A stretch of DNA of 64,000 nucleotides from NCBI GenBank assembly GCA_025769875.1, contig JAGFNK010000157.1:43451-107450 (forward strand), given 5' to 3'. Below the pieces are notes generated by a model. It did not search any database. It saw only the letters and a list, made by a program, of their open reading frames with translations, and was not told the DNA's origin. A program made the position numbers and the translations under genes. Within the stretch, counting starts at the first letter, position 1. Each line of letters begins with the position of its first letter. Positions 45,872 through 56,759 of the stretch are shown in pieces. The stretch is from Russula earlei (taxonomy: Eukaryota > Basidiomycota > Agaricomycetes > Russulales > Russulaceae).

Positions 45872-45883
45872 TAAGTCGAGCTT
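45872..45883 (+). other. Primer-binding site for self-priming
   Basis: TAAGTCGAGCTT directly follows the final CA of the 5' LTR. It is the exact 12-nt complement of 45666-45677 in the same LTR, as in Tf1/sushi-type elements that prime reverse transcription with their own mRNA 5' end. It lacks the TGG start of a tRNA-3'-end site. Confidence 0.75.
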
Positions 45884-45941
45884 CTATCACAGACATCGCT
45901 GTGAAAGCGAACCAGAAATAGGCAGGAAGCCTAAAGACTAG

Positions 45942-48050
45942 GATCTAGTCATCATACGGTCAGCAACCTACGCTGAAGTAGTCAAGGGGGAGAATCTATA
46001 CAGACCTCTCCACGACAAGAAGAAGGTGTACTACGTGACTCTCGACGAGCAGCACGGTTGGACACACGCATACTTCTGTAAAGACCCCTACTGTCATTGG
46101 CATAGACAGTGGTAAGAGGGCAGACAAGTCCCGACTCCCTAGGAAAGGCAGTGGCGAGTGGACAAACTGGAAATCGAAGGAGAACATAGCATACGCGTAA
46201 AGTTCAACCAGAAATCAAAGCAAGGAACCAAATTTGGTTGGTTCAAAGCTAGAGAGAGGGACGATCTACCCTCAGGAATCAAAGGAACTGCCATCTGGTG
46301 TTGGGCAGACCAGGAAGGGCCTAACAGATACGAGGTCCGATACAAAGGAAGCTACCTTCCTTGTGAATACATCAACAATCAGTGGTACTTTGTTGATTAC
46401 CACAAAGGACGTCCCTACGCAGGAGAGGACGAAGACATCGACGAATATAAGGTCTTAGGTTTAGGAACCAAGACAGATCCTTATACTACTCATTGGGAAC
46501 TCAGAAGCTCAGTAGTAGACGACCCAGCTCCATTGATACAAAAGTCATCAAGTGGAGAAACAGAACAGTCGGACCCTCCGACTACAGATCAGAAAGCAGA
46601 AGCACCAGAAGTATTGGAGCTAGCTGAAAGACTAGAGCAGACAGTACACGTCTCGCCCATTGAACCAACAATCGTTGAAGAACCAGAAGAATCAGTCGAA
46701 ATGGCTACCATTGCAGCAACGCAGACAGCCACCATTGCCACCCAGACAGCAGGTGGAAGAGCAGGGCCCACCATCGTAGTAAACCCTGGAGGAGGTCCAC
46801 CCGGAGCAGGAGGACCACCTGGAGGTGGAGGAGTCCCCTTCGGACCCGGAGGTCCACCAGTACCAGGAGGAGGCCCACCTGGAGGAGGCCCTCCAGCAGG
46901 GGGACCACCAGCAGCACCTCCTGTAGGACCAGGGGCAAACCTGGCACCTCAGCCGGCACCAGGCCCCCATGGGGGCAACGGATCTCTAAAAGGAGACCCT
47001 CCTGAAGTCTTCAAAGGAGACAGGAAAAAGACGAAGTACTTTGTCCAGGATTTCAATCTATGGAATCTGCTCAACAGCGACAACCCGACCATGACTATTC
47101 CAATGAAACGAGTAGCCCTAGCTCTCACCTACATCAAAGGAGAGAAAGTGCATGAATGGGTGGTCAATCAAACGAACCTGGTAGAAGCAAAAAGAAATGG
47201 GGACCCGCCGTCGCCCTATGCACCAGTGCAGCTAGATCCAACTGACATGCTCTTTTGGACTGAATTTGTGGATGACTTCTTCAGAGAATTCAAAGACACC
47301 ACAGAGCCTGAAGATGCTTTCATGGAGCTACAACAACTGTCCATGTCTAAAGCAGCATCGCTGGATGACTATACCAGCAAGTTCCTCATTCTGCTCAGTA
47401 AAGCAGGATGGGACCAGAATTCACCAGGAGCAGTAGAAGCCTACAAGGCTGGACTAATCACCTGGCTGGTGCGATGAATCTACAATCGACCAGTCAGAGA
47501 TATACCTGCCATCAATGATCTACGAGCATGGATCAATGCTGCCAGGGAAGAGCAGGCCAGAGACCAGCTCATGAAAGCCAATATTGGATCTGGAGGTGGA
47601 TCGTTGACCACCAGGGAAAATCGCATGAAATCCCTACAGGTTGGGAAAAGGCGAAACCAAAGAGATCCGAATGCAATGGAAGTAGACTCAGTATCCACTG
47701 ATGCAGCAAGGACCAAGCGACGTCCTCCTCTGACAGAGGAAAAGAAGAAACTGCTAGCAGAAGGGAAATGCTTCATCTGCAAGAAAGCAGGACATATCAG
47801 TCGGAACTGTCCAGACAAGGACAGAGTCAAGAAGAAATCAAGTAACCCAAGGGACAAAGGGAAAGCTCGAGCTCTGGAAACAGAGAAGGAGGACGACTCA
47901 GGGGATAGTGGAAATGAAAGCACTGTCTCTGGGCGATCTACATCTCCTCCTCCTACCTATAACAAGAGCTCCTCCTCGGCGTCCATAAAGAAGATGTCCA
48001 CCAAACAAAAGGAGGACTTGTTGGAAGAACTGATGGAACAGGGTTTTTAG
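45942..48050 (+). pseudogene. Element A Gag
   Basis: Capsid-nucleocapsid protein. The frame is open from 45942 and reads ENLYRPLHDKKKVYYVTLDE and a Cys/His-rich HAYFCKDPYCHWHRQW, with no ATG. An ATA at 45954 sits where a start could have been. Stops TAA (46113) and TAG (46140) follow unless a 39-bp GTAAGA...GCAG segment (46112-46150) is spliced. The main part runs from about 46158 with a Gly/Pro-rich stretch (46785-46930) and a capsid core (KKTKYFVQDFNLWNLLNSDN, DDYTSKFLILLSKAGWD). A TGA at 47475 interrupts it; the frame then continues to a CCHC knuckle (CFICKKAGHISRNC, about 47770-47811) and the genuine TAG at 48048-48050. Relative to Ty3 Gags the N-terminal region is unusually long. Confidence 0.8.
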
Positions 48051-48079
48051 GAACACCTAAGTCAACGGCCTGGCTTAGG
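48041..48079 (+). promoter_or_regulatory. Predicted -1 ribosomal frameshift signal at the gag-pol junction
   Basis: In the gag frame the last codons are CAG GGT TTT TAG. G_GGT_TTT (48041-48047) matches the X_XXY_YYZ slippery pattern, and after a -1 slip the next codon TTA (48047-48049) enters the pol frame. Eight nucleotides further, CCTAAG (48056-48061) pairs with CTTAGG (48074-48079) around a 12-nt loop. Placement and phase fit a classical Gag-Pol frameshift signal. Confidence 0.75.
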
Positions 48080-51000
48080 AAGAATAGTGTGTTGCAAGTG
48101 TACATTAGAAGACTAAATGCTATGAATATTCCGTTCACCTTCGTCACTGCACACACAACGGCCGAGGAATCTGCTCTACTGGACAGTGGAGCAACAGAGA
48201 ACTTCGTCGATCACTCAGCTTGGAAAAGACTGAAGATTGGGAAACAAGAACTACATGAACCCATGGTAGTACGAAACGTCGATGGAACCCAGAATAAGCA
48301 GGGGGAACTCACCCATTACTGCTGGCTTCGTGTCCGATACAAGGAGAAGGAGAGCTTGCAAAGGTTCTATCTCACAGATTTAGGAATGGATCGGGTCATC
48401 CTGGGATATCCCTTCCTATATGAATTCGACCCCACCATCAACTGGAAGAAAGGACAGCTGATGGAAGGAACGGTACAGATTGAGACTGCTTGATACAAGT
48501 ACCTGGATCTCTATGTCGCAAAACTCCAAAAGCGAGCAAGAGATGAAAACCGACAATTGAAGAAAGGGGAAGCCATTTACCTACAAAAGACGACTATTGC
48601 TCAGAAGTGGGCCCAGCAGTCGATTAAACCACAGGAAGGAGAGGATCCCCTTACCAATGTTCCAAAGCAATTCCACCGCTTTGCAGATGTCTTCTCAGAA
48701 GAGAAGTCCCAGAGGTTCCCACCACCAAGAGAACCAGACATGCAGATAGAGCTGTTACCTGACGCACCAAAGGAACTAAACTGCAAAGTGTACCCCCTAA
48801 CACGAGATGAGCGAGAATACCTCAAGAAATTCCTAGCTGATGAAGTAGAGAAGCGATACATCACTCCAGGTCCATCCAGCTACACATCTCCAGTGTTCTT
48901 CATTGGCAAGAAGGACAGCAAAGAGAAGAGGATCATTGTAGACTATCGATGACTAAATCAGTGGACCAGACGAGACAATGAACCTTTACCACATCTGGAA
49001 CAAGAGGTGGAAAGACTCCGAGGGAAAAAGGTCTTCTCCAAATTCGATATACGATGGGGATACAATAATGTGCGACTGGCAGAAGGAGATCGCTGGAAGG
49101 CAGCCTTCAAGACGCCATATGGAACATACCTGCCCAATGTCATGTATTTTGGGCTCAAGAACGCACCAGCCTTCTTTACTAGGCTGATGAGAAGAGACTT
49201 TGGTGACTGGCTGGACCGATGGGCAGAATACACGGTCAACTATCTGGATGACTTTGGAATTGCCACGGGGGACAGTCCTGAACAACTAGAAATCCATGAG
49301 CAATGTATCAATGAACTACTCATGCTGATGCGGAAGAAGTCATACTTCCTGAAACCCCAGAAGTGCCAGTTCATGGTGCGAAAACTAACCATGCTAGGAT
49401 GGGACATAGACGAAGGGAAGATGAAGATTGAAGCCTCCAAAGTCCGAGGAATCATGGACTGGCCTCAGGAAATCAAGGATGTACACGAAGTGCGCAAAGT
49501 CATGGGAGTCCTCAGTTACAATAGGGCTTTCATTTGAGGATTCAGTCAGATTGCTCGACCCATTATTGCCTTGACAAAGAAAGGGGTGCCATTTGAACGG
49601 ACCCAAGAATGCAAAGATGCTCTGGAACGACTTATCCAGATAGTATCTTCTGACCCTGTCCTGCTCCATCCTGATGAGGAGCGACCCTTTGAACTGGAAG
49701 TAGATGTGTCCAATTATGCCATTGGAGCAGTACTATTCCAGAAGGACAAACAAGGAAAGAGGAGGCCAATAGGTTACTTCTCAGCAGCCTTGAAACCAGC
49801 AGAGAAGAACTACGACATATGGGACAAAGAGTTCTTAGCCATGGTGCGAGCCTTGAAACACTGGCGACACCTACTCATGGGAGCAAAGCATAAGGTGGTG
49901 GTTTATACAGACCATGCGAACCTGTTGCATTACCGACACCCTCAGCGAATAAATGGTCGAGTGGCAAGATACATTACCTTCTTGGCGGACTTCGACTTAG
50001 AATTGAAACATCAGGCAGGGGCAAGGAATAAAGCAGATGCCCTGTCAAGGAGACCTGACCTTGACGATGGACAAGGGGATAAAGAAGAAGTGGTCGCACT
50101 ACCTGACCATCTTTTTATTCGAGTAATGCACACTACTGCATTGGAAGAACGGATAAAGAACCAACAAGGGGAAGAAAGACACCGATTAAAGTTACTTGAT
50201 TGGGTACAGAGACACCGACTGGAGAAGCAACATAACTTATGGTGGAAGAATGAAGCCTTGGTGGTTACAGGTGACGAAGGAACCCACAGGACGTTACTGG
50301 AACAGTATCATGACAGTCCCACAGCAGGACACCCAGGAAAAGCTAAAACATTACTGGGAATGATGCGATACTACTGGTGGCCCACCATAAGACGCTTTGT
50401 CGATCGATATGTGGAAGGATGCGCAATTTGCCAAAGTAACAAGTCAAACACTCATCCAAAGCGACCTCCCTTGTATCCCATTCCACCAGAAGAAGGGGCT
50501 ACTCCCTTCTCGACTGTCAGCATGGACTTTGTGGTCAAATTGCCAAAGTCGAAAGGATACGACAGTATATTGACTGTCACTGACCACGATTGTACTAAAG
50601 GCGTCATCTTGCTTCCTTGCAAAGAGGAAATGGACGCAGAAGAGCTAGCACAACTCTACAACGACAGAATATTCCCATTTGTGGGAGTACCAAGCAAGAT
50701 CATATCCGATCGAGATAAACTAATAAGTTCCAAGTTCATTAGGGAACTTTGCGACCAGCTGCATATCAAACAGAATATCAGCACTGCCTACCATCCCCAG
50801 ACAGATGGACAATCAGAAAGAACGAATCAGACGATGGAAACATCGCTAAGAATCTTTTGCAACCACCAACAAGATGATTGGGTGGATTGGCTGCCTCTGG
50901 TGCAATACACGATGAATTCTAACGTTTCAGAGACAACCAGACAATCCCCTTTCTTCTTATGGATGGGCTTTACGCCCAAGGCACACCAGCCAAATCGGGA

Positions 51001-51931
51001 AAGCAAGATACCAAGAATAGACAATTGGAAAGTCCAGATCCAGGAAGTGAGATCACAGGCACAAGAAGCAATGAAGATCGCTTCCCTAATGTGGAAGCGA
51101 AGAAGTAGTTTCCAACCTTATCAGAAAGGAGAAAGGGTATGGCTCGACAGCACCAACCTAAAAACAACACATCCTACAGTGAAACTACGCCCAAAACGAT
51201 ATGGGCCCTTTGAAATCACGGAGGTGATTAGTCCGGTGACATACAGATTGGATCTCCCTAGCTGCTGGAGGATCCATAACGCGTTTCATGTCTCCTTATT
51301 GACACCTTACAAGGAAACCGAGGAGCATGGGGCCAACTACACCAATCCAGAAGCAGAATTGGTGGAAGGAGAAGAGGAATATGAAGTAGCAACGATTTTA
51401 GGTTCGAGACGAACTGGAAGGAGGAAACAACTAGAGTATCAAGTCCGGTGGGAAGGGTACTCCGAAGCCCATGACTCTTGGGAGCCAGTAGAGAACATCA
51501 AAGCATCTAGACTAATAGAGGAATATCACAGAAAGAACCCCACAGCCATACGGGTTATAAAAGTCCAGCGAAAGATGCCCTCTACTTCCTCATCCCCATA
51601 TCGTCGCTCACAAATGTCCCAAACTCCCACTAATGAAATCGTTCCCCAATCCGACCTCTCTGGTGTAGAGGGGCCACTTGAAATCACCACTCCCGATGCT
51701 TCCCTCCTCGCCTTCTTCCAAGGAATGGATGAACATAACACTGGAGAAGGAGAAGCAGATATGCGTCCTCTCGAGTTTGGACCCCCTGCTGACCAAGTCG
51801 ATGTTCAGCCTGGGGATTGGGATGCGACGTCCCCACCAGCACTCTTGCCCAGGATGCCCACCCTGGAGAGCCTTGGGTACGATGGGACGCTGACAGACAC
51901 CACACAGGGATTGACATCCCTGATGGCATGA
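48047..51931 (+). pseudogene. Element A Pol (protease, RT, RNase H, integrase, chromodomain)
   Basis: One frame, entered by -1 frameshifting from gag. Protease ESALLDSGATENFVDH (about 48165-48212). RT core with YNNVRLAEGDRWKAAFKTPY and the YLDD active site (YTVNYLDDFGIATG, about 49227-49268). RNase H (PFELEVDVSNYAIGAVLFQK to VVVYTDHANLLHYRH, about 49690-49940). Integrase HHCC (YHDSPTAGH ... CAICQ), then the DDE core (MDFVVKLPKSKGYDS, IISDRDKLISSKF, E in STAYHPQTDGQSERTNQ). The chromodomain at about 51380-51530 (YEVATILGSRRTGRRKQLEY, WEGYSEAHDSWEPVENI) places it in the chromovirus clade, which targets heterochromatin. In-frame TGA codons at 48491, 48950 and 49535 interrupt it. At the last two, relatives have Arg or another polar residue (VDYR-x-LN and RxFI-x-GFS). 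The stop is TGA at 51929-51931. Confidence 0.93.
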
Positions 51932-53418
51932 CTTGGGGCAACAAACCTGGCCAGGTATGTGGCCTATGACGTTGCCTTGGGAGAGCCGAGAGTGAGGGGG
52001 AAGAATGGAGAAGGCCAGGCAGACTATGGCGAGATCCTCCAGGCCACCCCTTGTTACAACCTCTATAACTATGGCCAAGACGAACATGACTTAGACTGCT
52101 TCGATACAGAGAGGCAGTTTGAAGGGCGCTGGAGACAGACCCTCTACCTGCTAGGCGACTATGGGCTGCAGGCAGAACTCTACCGCTTAGACCATCTCTA
52201 CACCTACAAGAGACGCTGGAAGCTAACTATAAGGTGCTTGAAGAAGAGGAGAAGCAGCTACGCTACAAGCTCAGCAAGTACCTAGCTGAGAAGCGAGGAG
52301 TAGAGAGAGACAGGGCTGAAGCCAAGGAGAGAATGGCAGCAGCCAAAGTACGCTCACGTTGCTGGGAGTTCATTGAAGCAGGCTGTAGCCAGGGAGAAAC
52401 CCCTCCAGGTGTCTGGGCTGAAGAACTCCTCACCAACTATCGGGCTGGGCAGCCCACTCCCCCTCTACCCGTCTTCGTCCCTCAGCTGCCTTTGGCAGAC
52501 ATTGTTCAGGGGTATGCTACCTCTGACCCAGAACCAGTACCAGCCAGCCCCACACCTACGACGGTGCAAGGGTATTCGGAAGAGGAGATGAACGTCCTCC
52601 AAACCATGTCCGGTATGCGCCTTCGAGGAGGAGCAGGATCGGAAGCGTCACCAAACCCTTCCCCCCAGAGCTCTATCTATTACCATTCCTATAGCAGCAG
52701 TGGGGAAGCGGTCTACTGCAACGGCTGACTTCATTCCGGAGCCTCAGCAGCTGAACATGATAGAAGGGAGGAGGAAAAGGAACCAATGCAAGTATTGTGG
52801 CGAGGTAGGACACTTTAACAAGTACTGTCCACTGCCCCACCAGTATTGCCACAACCAACTGGCAGCAGACGCTGCCTCACATTGCCTAGTGCCTCCCTAT
52901 CATCGTTCCTATACACAATCAGATCATGCCCTTTCCACCGAGGATGGGAACAGGCACACCCGAGCAGGAAGAGGAAGTCCGACCAGGAGAGGGAGGACAC
53001 TGCTAACCCGCGCATTTTGCAGGTAGCGAAAGGAGAAGGGTCCAGGACCTTTCAAGAACCTTTCACTACGACTCCTCTTCGCTCAGACACACCTCCAGTC
53101 CGGAGGTTACCTAGGGACTCTGACAGACTCCCACAGATCATGTCTCCTTCAGCCACTGCTGAGGAGTCAGAGGCGATAGTGGCCTCAGCATTGGCTGCCT
53201 ATGAGGCAGCAGAAGAAGGCCGATACACCTTCACCACATCACCTCCTCCCTTGATGATGATGGCGTTGACCCCACCACTCGATTTTAGAATTGTTGGTGT
53301 GTGGGACCACCAATCTGAAGGAGGGGTAATGTTACCAGAGTGGTTTGGGGTCCGGAAGATGCCGGAACACCTGAACTATGGACTGCACCGTTTGCATTAT
53401 GCGTGCGTCAGATCTTGA
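51932..53418 (+). pseudogene. Third reading frame of element A, CCHC-containing, downstream of pol
   Basis: The sequence after the pol TGA stays open in the same frame (YVAYDVALGEPRVRGKNGEG, then ATPCYNLYNYGQDEHDLDCF). After one-base indels near 52212, 52690 and 52965 it continues as a predicted coiled coil (EEEEKQLRYKLSKYLAEKRG), a Pro-rich segment, a CCHC knuckle (CKYCGEVGHFNKYC, about 52789-52830) and an acidic/Ala-rich end (EAIVASALAAYEAAEEGRY). It runs into the 3' LTR and stops at 53416-53418. The inverted copy B carries the same frame with different indels, so the ancestor probably encoded about 490 codons. No early in-frame ATG is seen, so a Pol fusion by TGA readthrough or a spliced message are options. 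I know of no named function. Confidence 0.6.
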
Positions 53419-53919
53419 TCGTTTATGTTCCTTGATATCACATTCGGAGCGCGTTGATCGTATCTTTCAGAAGATGTACTGAAGAAGCAATGAGTAGCAT
53501 TGCTTCTGTCCCAGATGTTCCTGTACCGCCACGTACGTCGATTCCTTGATTGGGGAAGCACTTAATGCTTCCAGCACCGAGATCGTTTACATAGAAGCAA
53601 CCTCGCTTCTATGAGCCATGTTTTGCTTCTATAGCACCGACTAGTACTACAGTAGTACGAACCTTATCCCTGTAGGGCTATATAAAGCCCCCCAGTCGTA
53701 ACAGTTGAGCCCTAAGCTCGACTTAGTTTGCCAATCCCAAACAGTTGACTCCTACCCCGTCTGCAGAGCCCTCTCATCTTGTTGTCATACTCTAGAAGGA
53801 TCTAACACTCCTTCCCCTCCACAAGTATTGCTTGCTTGACTCAAGCATATCTGCATTGGTAGGACGCTGTTTATAGACGCGACCATTGATCTTATTTAAG
53901 GCACTTTGGAGCCTTAACA
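53330..53919 (+). repeat. Element A 3' LTR
   Basis: 590 bp, about 98% identical to the 5' LTR by eye. It is preceded by the purine tract GAAGGAGGGGTAA. Confidence 0.93.
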
Positions 53920-54399
53920 GACTGAGGGAGAGTGAAGAGACAAATTGAAATGATGATGCAAGGCGTGAATCGAGGGCAGCAATAGGCATTGGCATGGGTA
54001 CATGTACGTGTAGCTTCTTCAGTGAGTCTTGGCCTTGCGTGCCGTGGTCACCATCGTCACAAAGGGGGGTGTGCACGTTCTGAGGTGTTGCCATGCGTTG
54101 GAACGTGGGCACAGTGTGGGGAAGCAGGAGGGAGGAGTGTGCTTGCGTCGTTGTGTCAAATGTGTCGTCACAAACGGGTGTTGCCAGGCGTCGGCCATGT
54201 TGCTGATATTGGTGCTGCTGCTGTTGTTGTTGTTGTTGATCCTGGGCTGCTGTCATGGCAGAGGCTGAGGTGTGGTCGTTTGAAGGCAATGGGGTGGCAA
54301 GAGGCAAGGGCATAGGCGATGGCGTTATGGAAAGGTGTGAGCATCTGAGGGGGTGACTTGTGTGTGCTCATGCTGTCATCTTGTGGGCGTGGTGACGAG
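53920..54399. other. Spacer between two tail-to-tail LTRs, with a poly-Gln-coding stretch
   Basis: 480 bp not belonging to the Ty3 family. The minus strand has a frame (ATG at about 54313) with a CAG/CAA tract coding QDQQQQQQQQHQYQQHG (54199-54245) followed by Thr/Pro/His-rich sequence. It may be part of a host gene that the Ty3 copies inserted into. No domain is recognised. Confidence 0.4.
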
Positions 54400-54983
54400 T
54401 GTTAAGGCTCCAAAGTGCCTTAAATAAGATCAATGGTTGCGTCTATAAAACGTGTCCTAATGCAGATATGCTTGAGTCAAGCAAGCAATACTCGTGGAGG
54501 GGAAGGAGTGTTAGATCCTTCTAGAGTATGACAACAAGATGAGAGGGGCTCTGCAGACGGGGTAGGAGTCCACTGTTTGGGATTGGCAAACTAAGTCGAG
54601 CTTAAGGCTCAACTGTTTCTACTGGAGGCTTTATTAGCCTACAGGGATAAGGTTTGTACTACTGTAGTACTGGTTGGTGCTATAGAAGCAAAAGGCAGCT
54701 CATAGAAGCGAGGTTGCTTCTATGTAAACGATCTCGGTGCTGGAAGCATGAAGTGCTTCCCCAATCAAGGAAATCGTGTATGTGGCGGTACAGGAACATC
54801 TGGGACAGAAGCAATGCTACTCATTGCTTTTTCAGTACATCTTCTGAAAGATACGATCAATGCGCTCCGAATGTGATATCAAGGAACATAAACGATCAAG
54901 ATCTGATGCACGCATAATGCAAACGGTGCAGTCCATAGTTCAGGTGTTCTGGCATCTTCCGGACCCCAAACCACTTGGTAACA
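54400..54983 (-). repeat. Element B 3' LTR
   Basis: 584 bp, reverse complement of the element A LTR, with the same TGTTACC...CTTAACA ends. The purine tract (GGAGGAGGGGTAA on the minus strand) lies just outside at 54984-54996. The left flank ACGAG does not match a target duplication. Confidence 0.92.
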
Positions 54984-56400
54984 TTACCCCTCCTCCAGAT
55001 TGGTGGTCCCACACCAACAATTCTAAAATCGAGTGGTGGGGTCAATGCCATCATCATCAAGGGAGGGTGATGAGGCAGTGAAGGTGTATCGGCCTTCTTC
55101 TGCTTGCCTCATAGGCAGCCAATGCTAAGGCCACTACCGCCTCTGACTCCTTAGCAGTGGCTGAAGGAGACATGATCTGTGGGAGTCTGTCAGAGTCCCT
55201 AGGTAACCTCCGGACTGGAGGTGTGTCTGAGCGAAGAGGAGTCATAGTGAAAGGTTCTTGAAAGGTCCCTGGACCCATCTCCTTTTGACCTGCAAGATGC
55301 ATGGGTTCGCAGTGTCCTCCCTCTCCTGGTCGGACTTCCTCTTCTGCTCGGGTGTCCCAGTTCCCATCCTCGGTGAAAGGGGCATGATCTGACTGGGGCA
55401 TAGCTGCGATGATAGGGATGCACTAGGCAATGTGAGGCAGCGTCTGCTGCCAGTTGGTCATGGCAATATTGGTGGGGTAGGGGACTACTTGTTTAAAATG
55501 TCCTACCTTGCCACAAATTGATCAGTTCCTTTTCTCCCTCCCTTCTATCATGTTCAGTTGCTGAGGCCGGAATGAAGTCAGCCGTTGCAGTAGATGCTTC
55601 CCCACTGCTGCTATAGGAATGGAATAGATAGAGCTCTGGGGGGAAGGGTTTGGGTGATGCTTCCGATCCTGCTCCTCCTCGAAGGCGCATACCAGACATG
55701 GTTTGGAGGACGCCCATCCTCTTCTGAATACCCTGGCACCATCGTAGGTGTGGGGGGCTGGTACTGGTTCTGGGTCGGGGGTGGCATACCCTGAGCGATG
55801 TCTGCCAATGGCAGCTGAGGGACGAAGATGGGTAGAGGGGGAGTGGGCTGCCCAGCCCGATAGTTGGTGAGGAGTTCTTAGCCCAGACACCTGGAGGGTT
55901 TCTCCCTGGCTACAGCCTGCTTCAATGAACTCCCAACAATGTGAGCATACTTTGGCTGCCGCCATTCTCTCCTTGGCTTCAGCCCTGCCTCTCTCTACTC
56001 CTCGCTTCTCGGCTAGGTACTTGCTGAGCTTGTAGCGCAGCTGCTTCTCCTCTTCTTCGAGCACCTTATAGTTAGCTTCCAGTCGTCTTGTAAGGTGTAA
56101 AGATGGTCTAAGCGGTAGTAGAGTTCTGCCTGCAGCCCATAGTCGCCTAGCAGGTAGAGGGTCTGTCTCCAGCGCCCTTCGAACTGCTCTCTGTGTCAAA
56201 GCAGTCCAAGTCATGTTCGTCTTGGCTATAGTTATAGAGGTTATAGCAAGGGGTGGCCTGGAGGATCTCGCCATAGTCTGCCTGGCCTTCTCCATTCTTC
56301 CCCCTCACTCTCAGCTCTCCCAAGGCAATGTCATAGGCCACATACCTGGCCAGTTTTGTTGCCCCAAGTCATGCCATCAGGGATGTCATCCCTGTGTGGT
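54984..56400 (-). pseudogene. Element B copy of the third (CCHC) reading frame
   Basis: Collinear with 51932-53330 of element A. ANYKVLEEEEKQLRYKLSKY and PFTMTPLRSDTPPVRRLPRD are retained, while the zinc knuckle is damaged (NLWQGRTF in place of the first Cys pair). It carries indels at sites other than those in A. The pol stop TGA is at the same place (plus strand about 56380), showing that the stop predates the split of the copies. Confidence 0.7.
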
Positions 56401-56759
56401 GTCTGTCAGCGTCCCATCGTACCCAGGCTCTCCAGGGTGGGAATCCTGGGCAAGAGTGCTGGTGGGGACGTCAATCCCAATCCCCAGGCTGAACGTCGAC
56501 TTGGTCAGCAGGGGGTCCAAATTCAAGAGGCACTATCTGCTTCCCTTCTCCAGTGTTTGTTCATCCATTCCTTGGAAGAAGGCAAGGAGGAAGCATCGGG
56601 AGTGTGATTTCAAGTGGCCCCTCTACACCAGAGAGGTCAGATTGGGGAACGATTTCATTAGTGGGAGTTTGGGACATTTGTGAGTGATGATATGGGGATG
56701 AGGAGTAGTAGAGGGCATCTTTCACTGGATTTTATAACCCGTATGCCGTGGGTTCTTTC

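Larger units (their letters stand above)
45284..53919 (+). mobile_element. Full-length Ty3 chromovirus, element A
   Basis: LTRs of 588 and 590 bp (TGTTACC...CTTAACA) enclose gag, pol with an integrase chromodomain, and a third reading frame. The LTRs differ at roughly ten positions, so insertion was recent. A purine tract (GAAGGAGGGGTAA) precedes the 3' LTR. No 5-bp target duplication is visible (AAAGG left, GACTG right), suggesting later recombination. Single TGA stops break gag and pol, so the copy is probably inactive although structurally complete. Confidence 0.93.
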
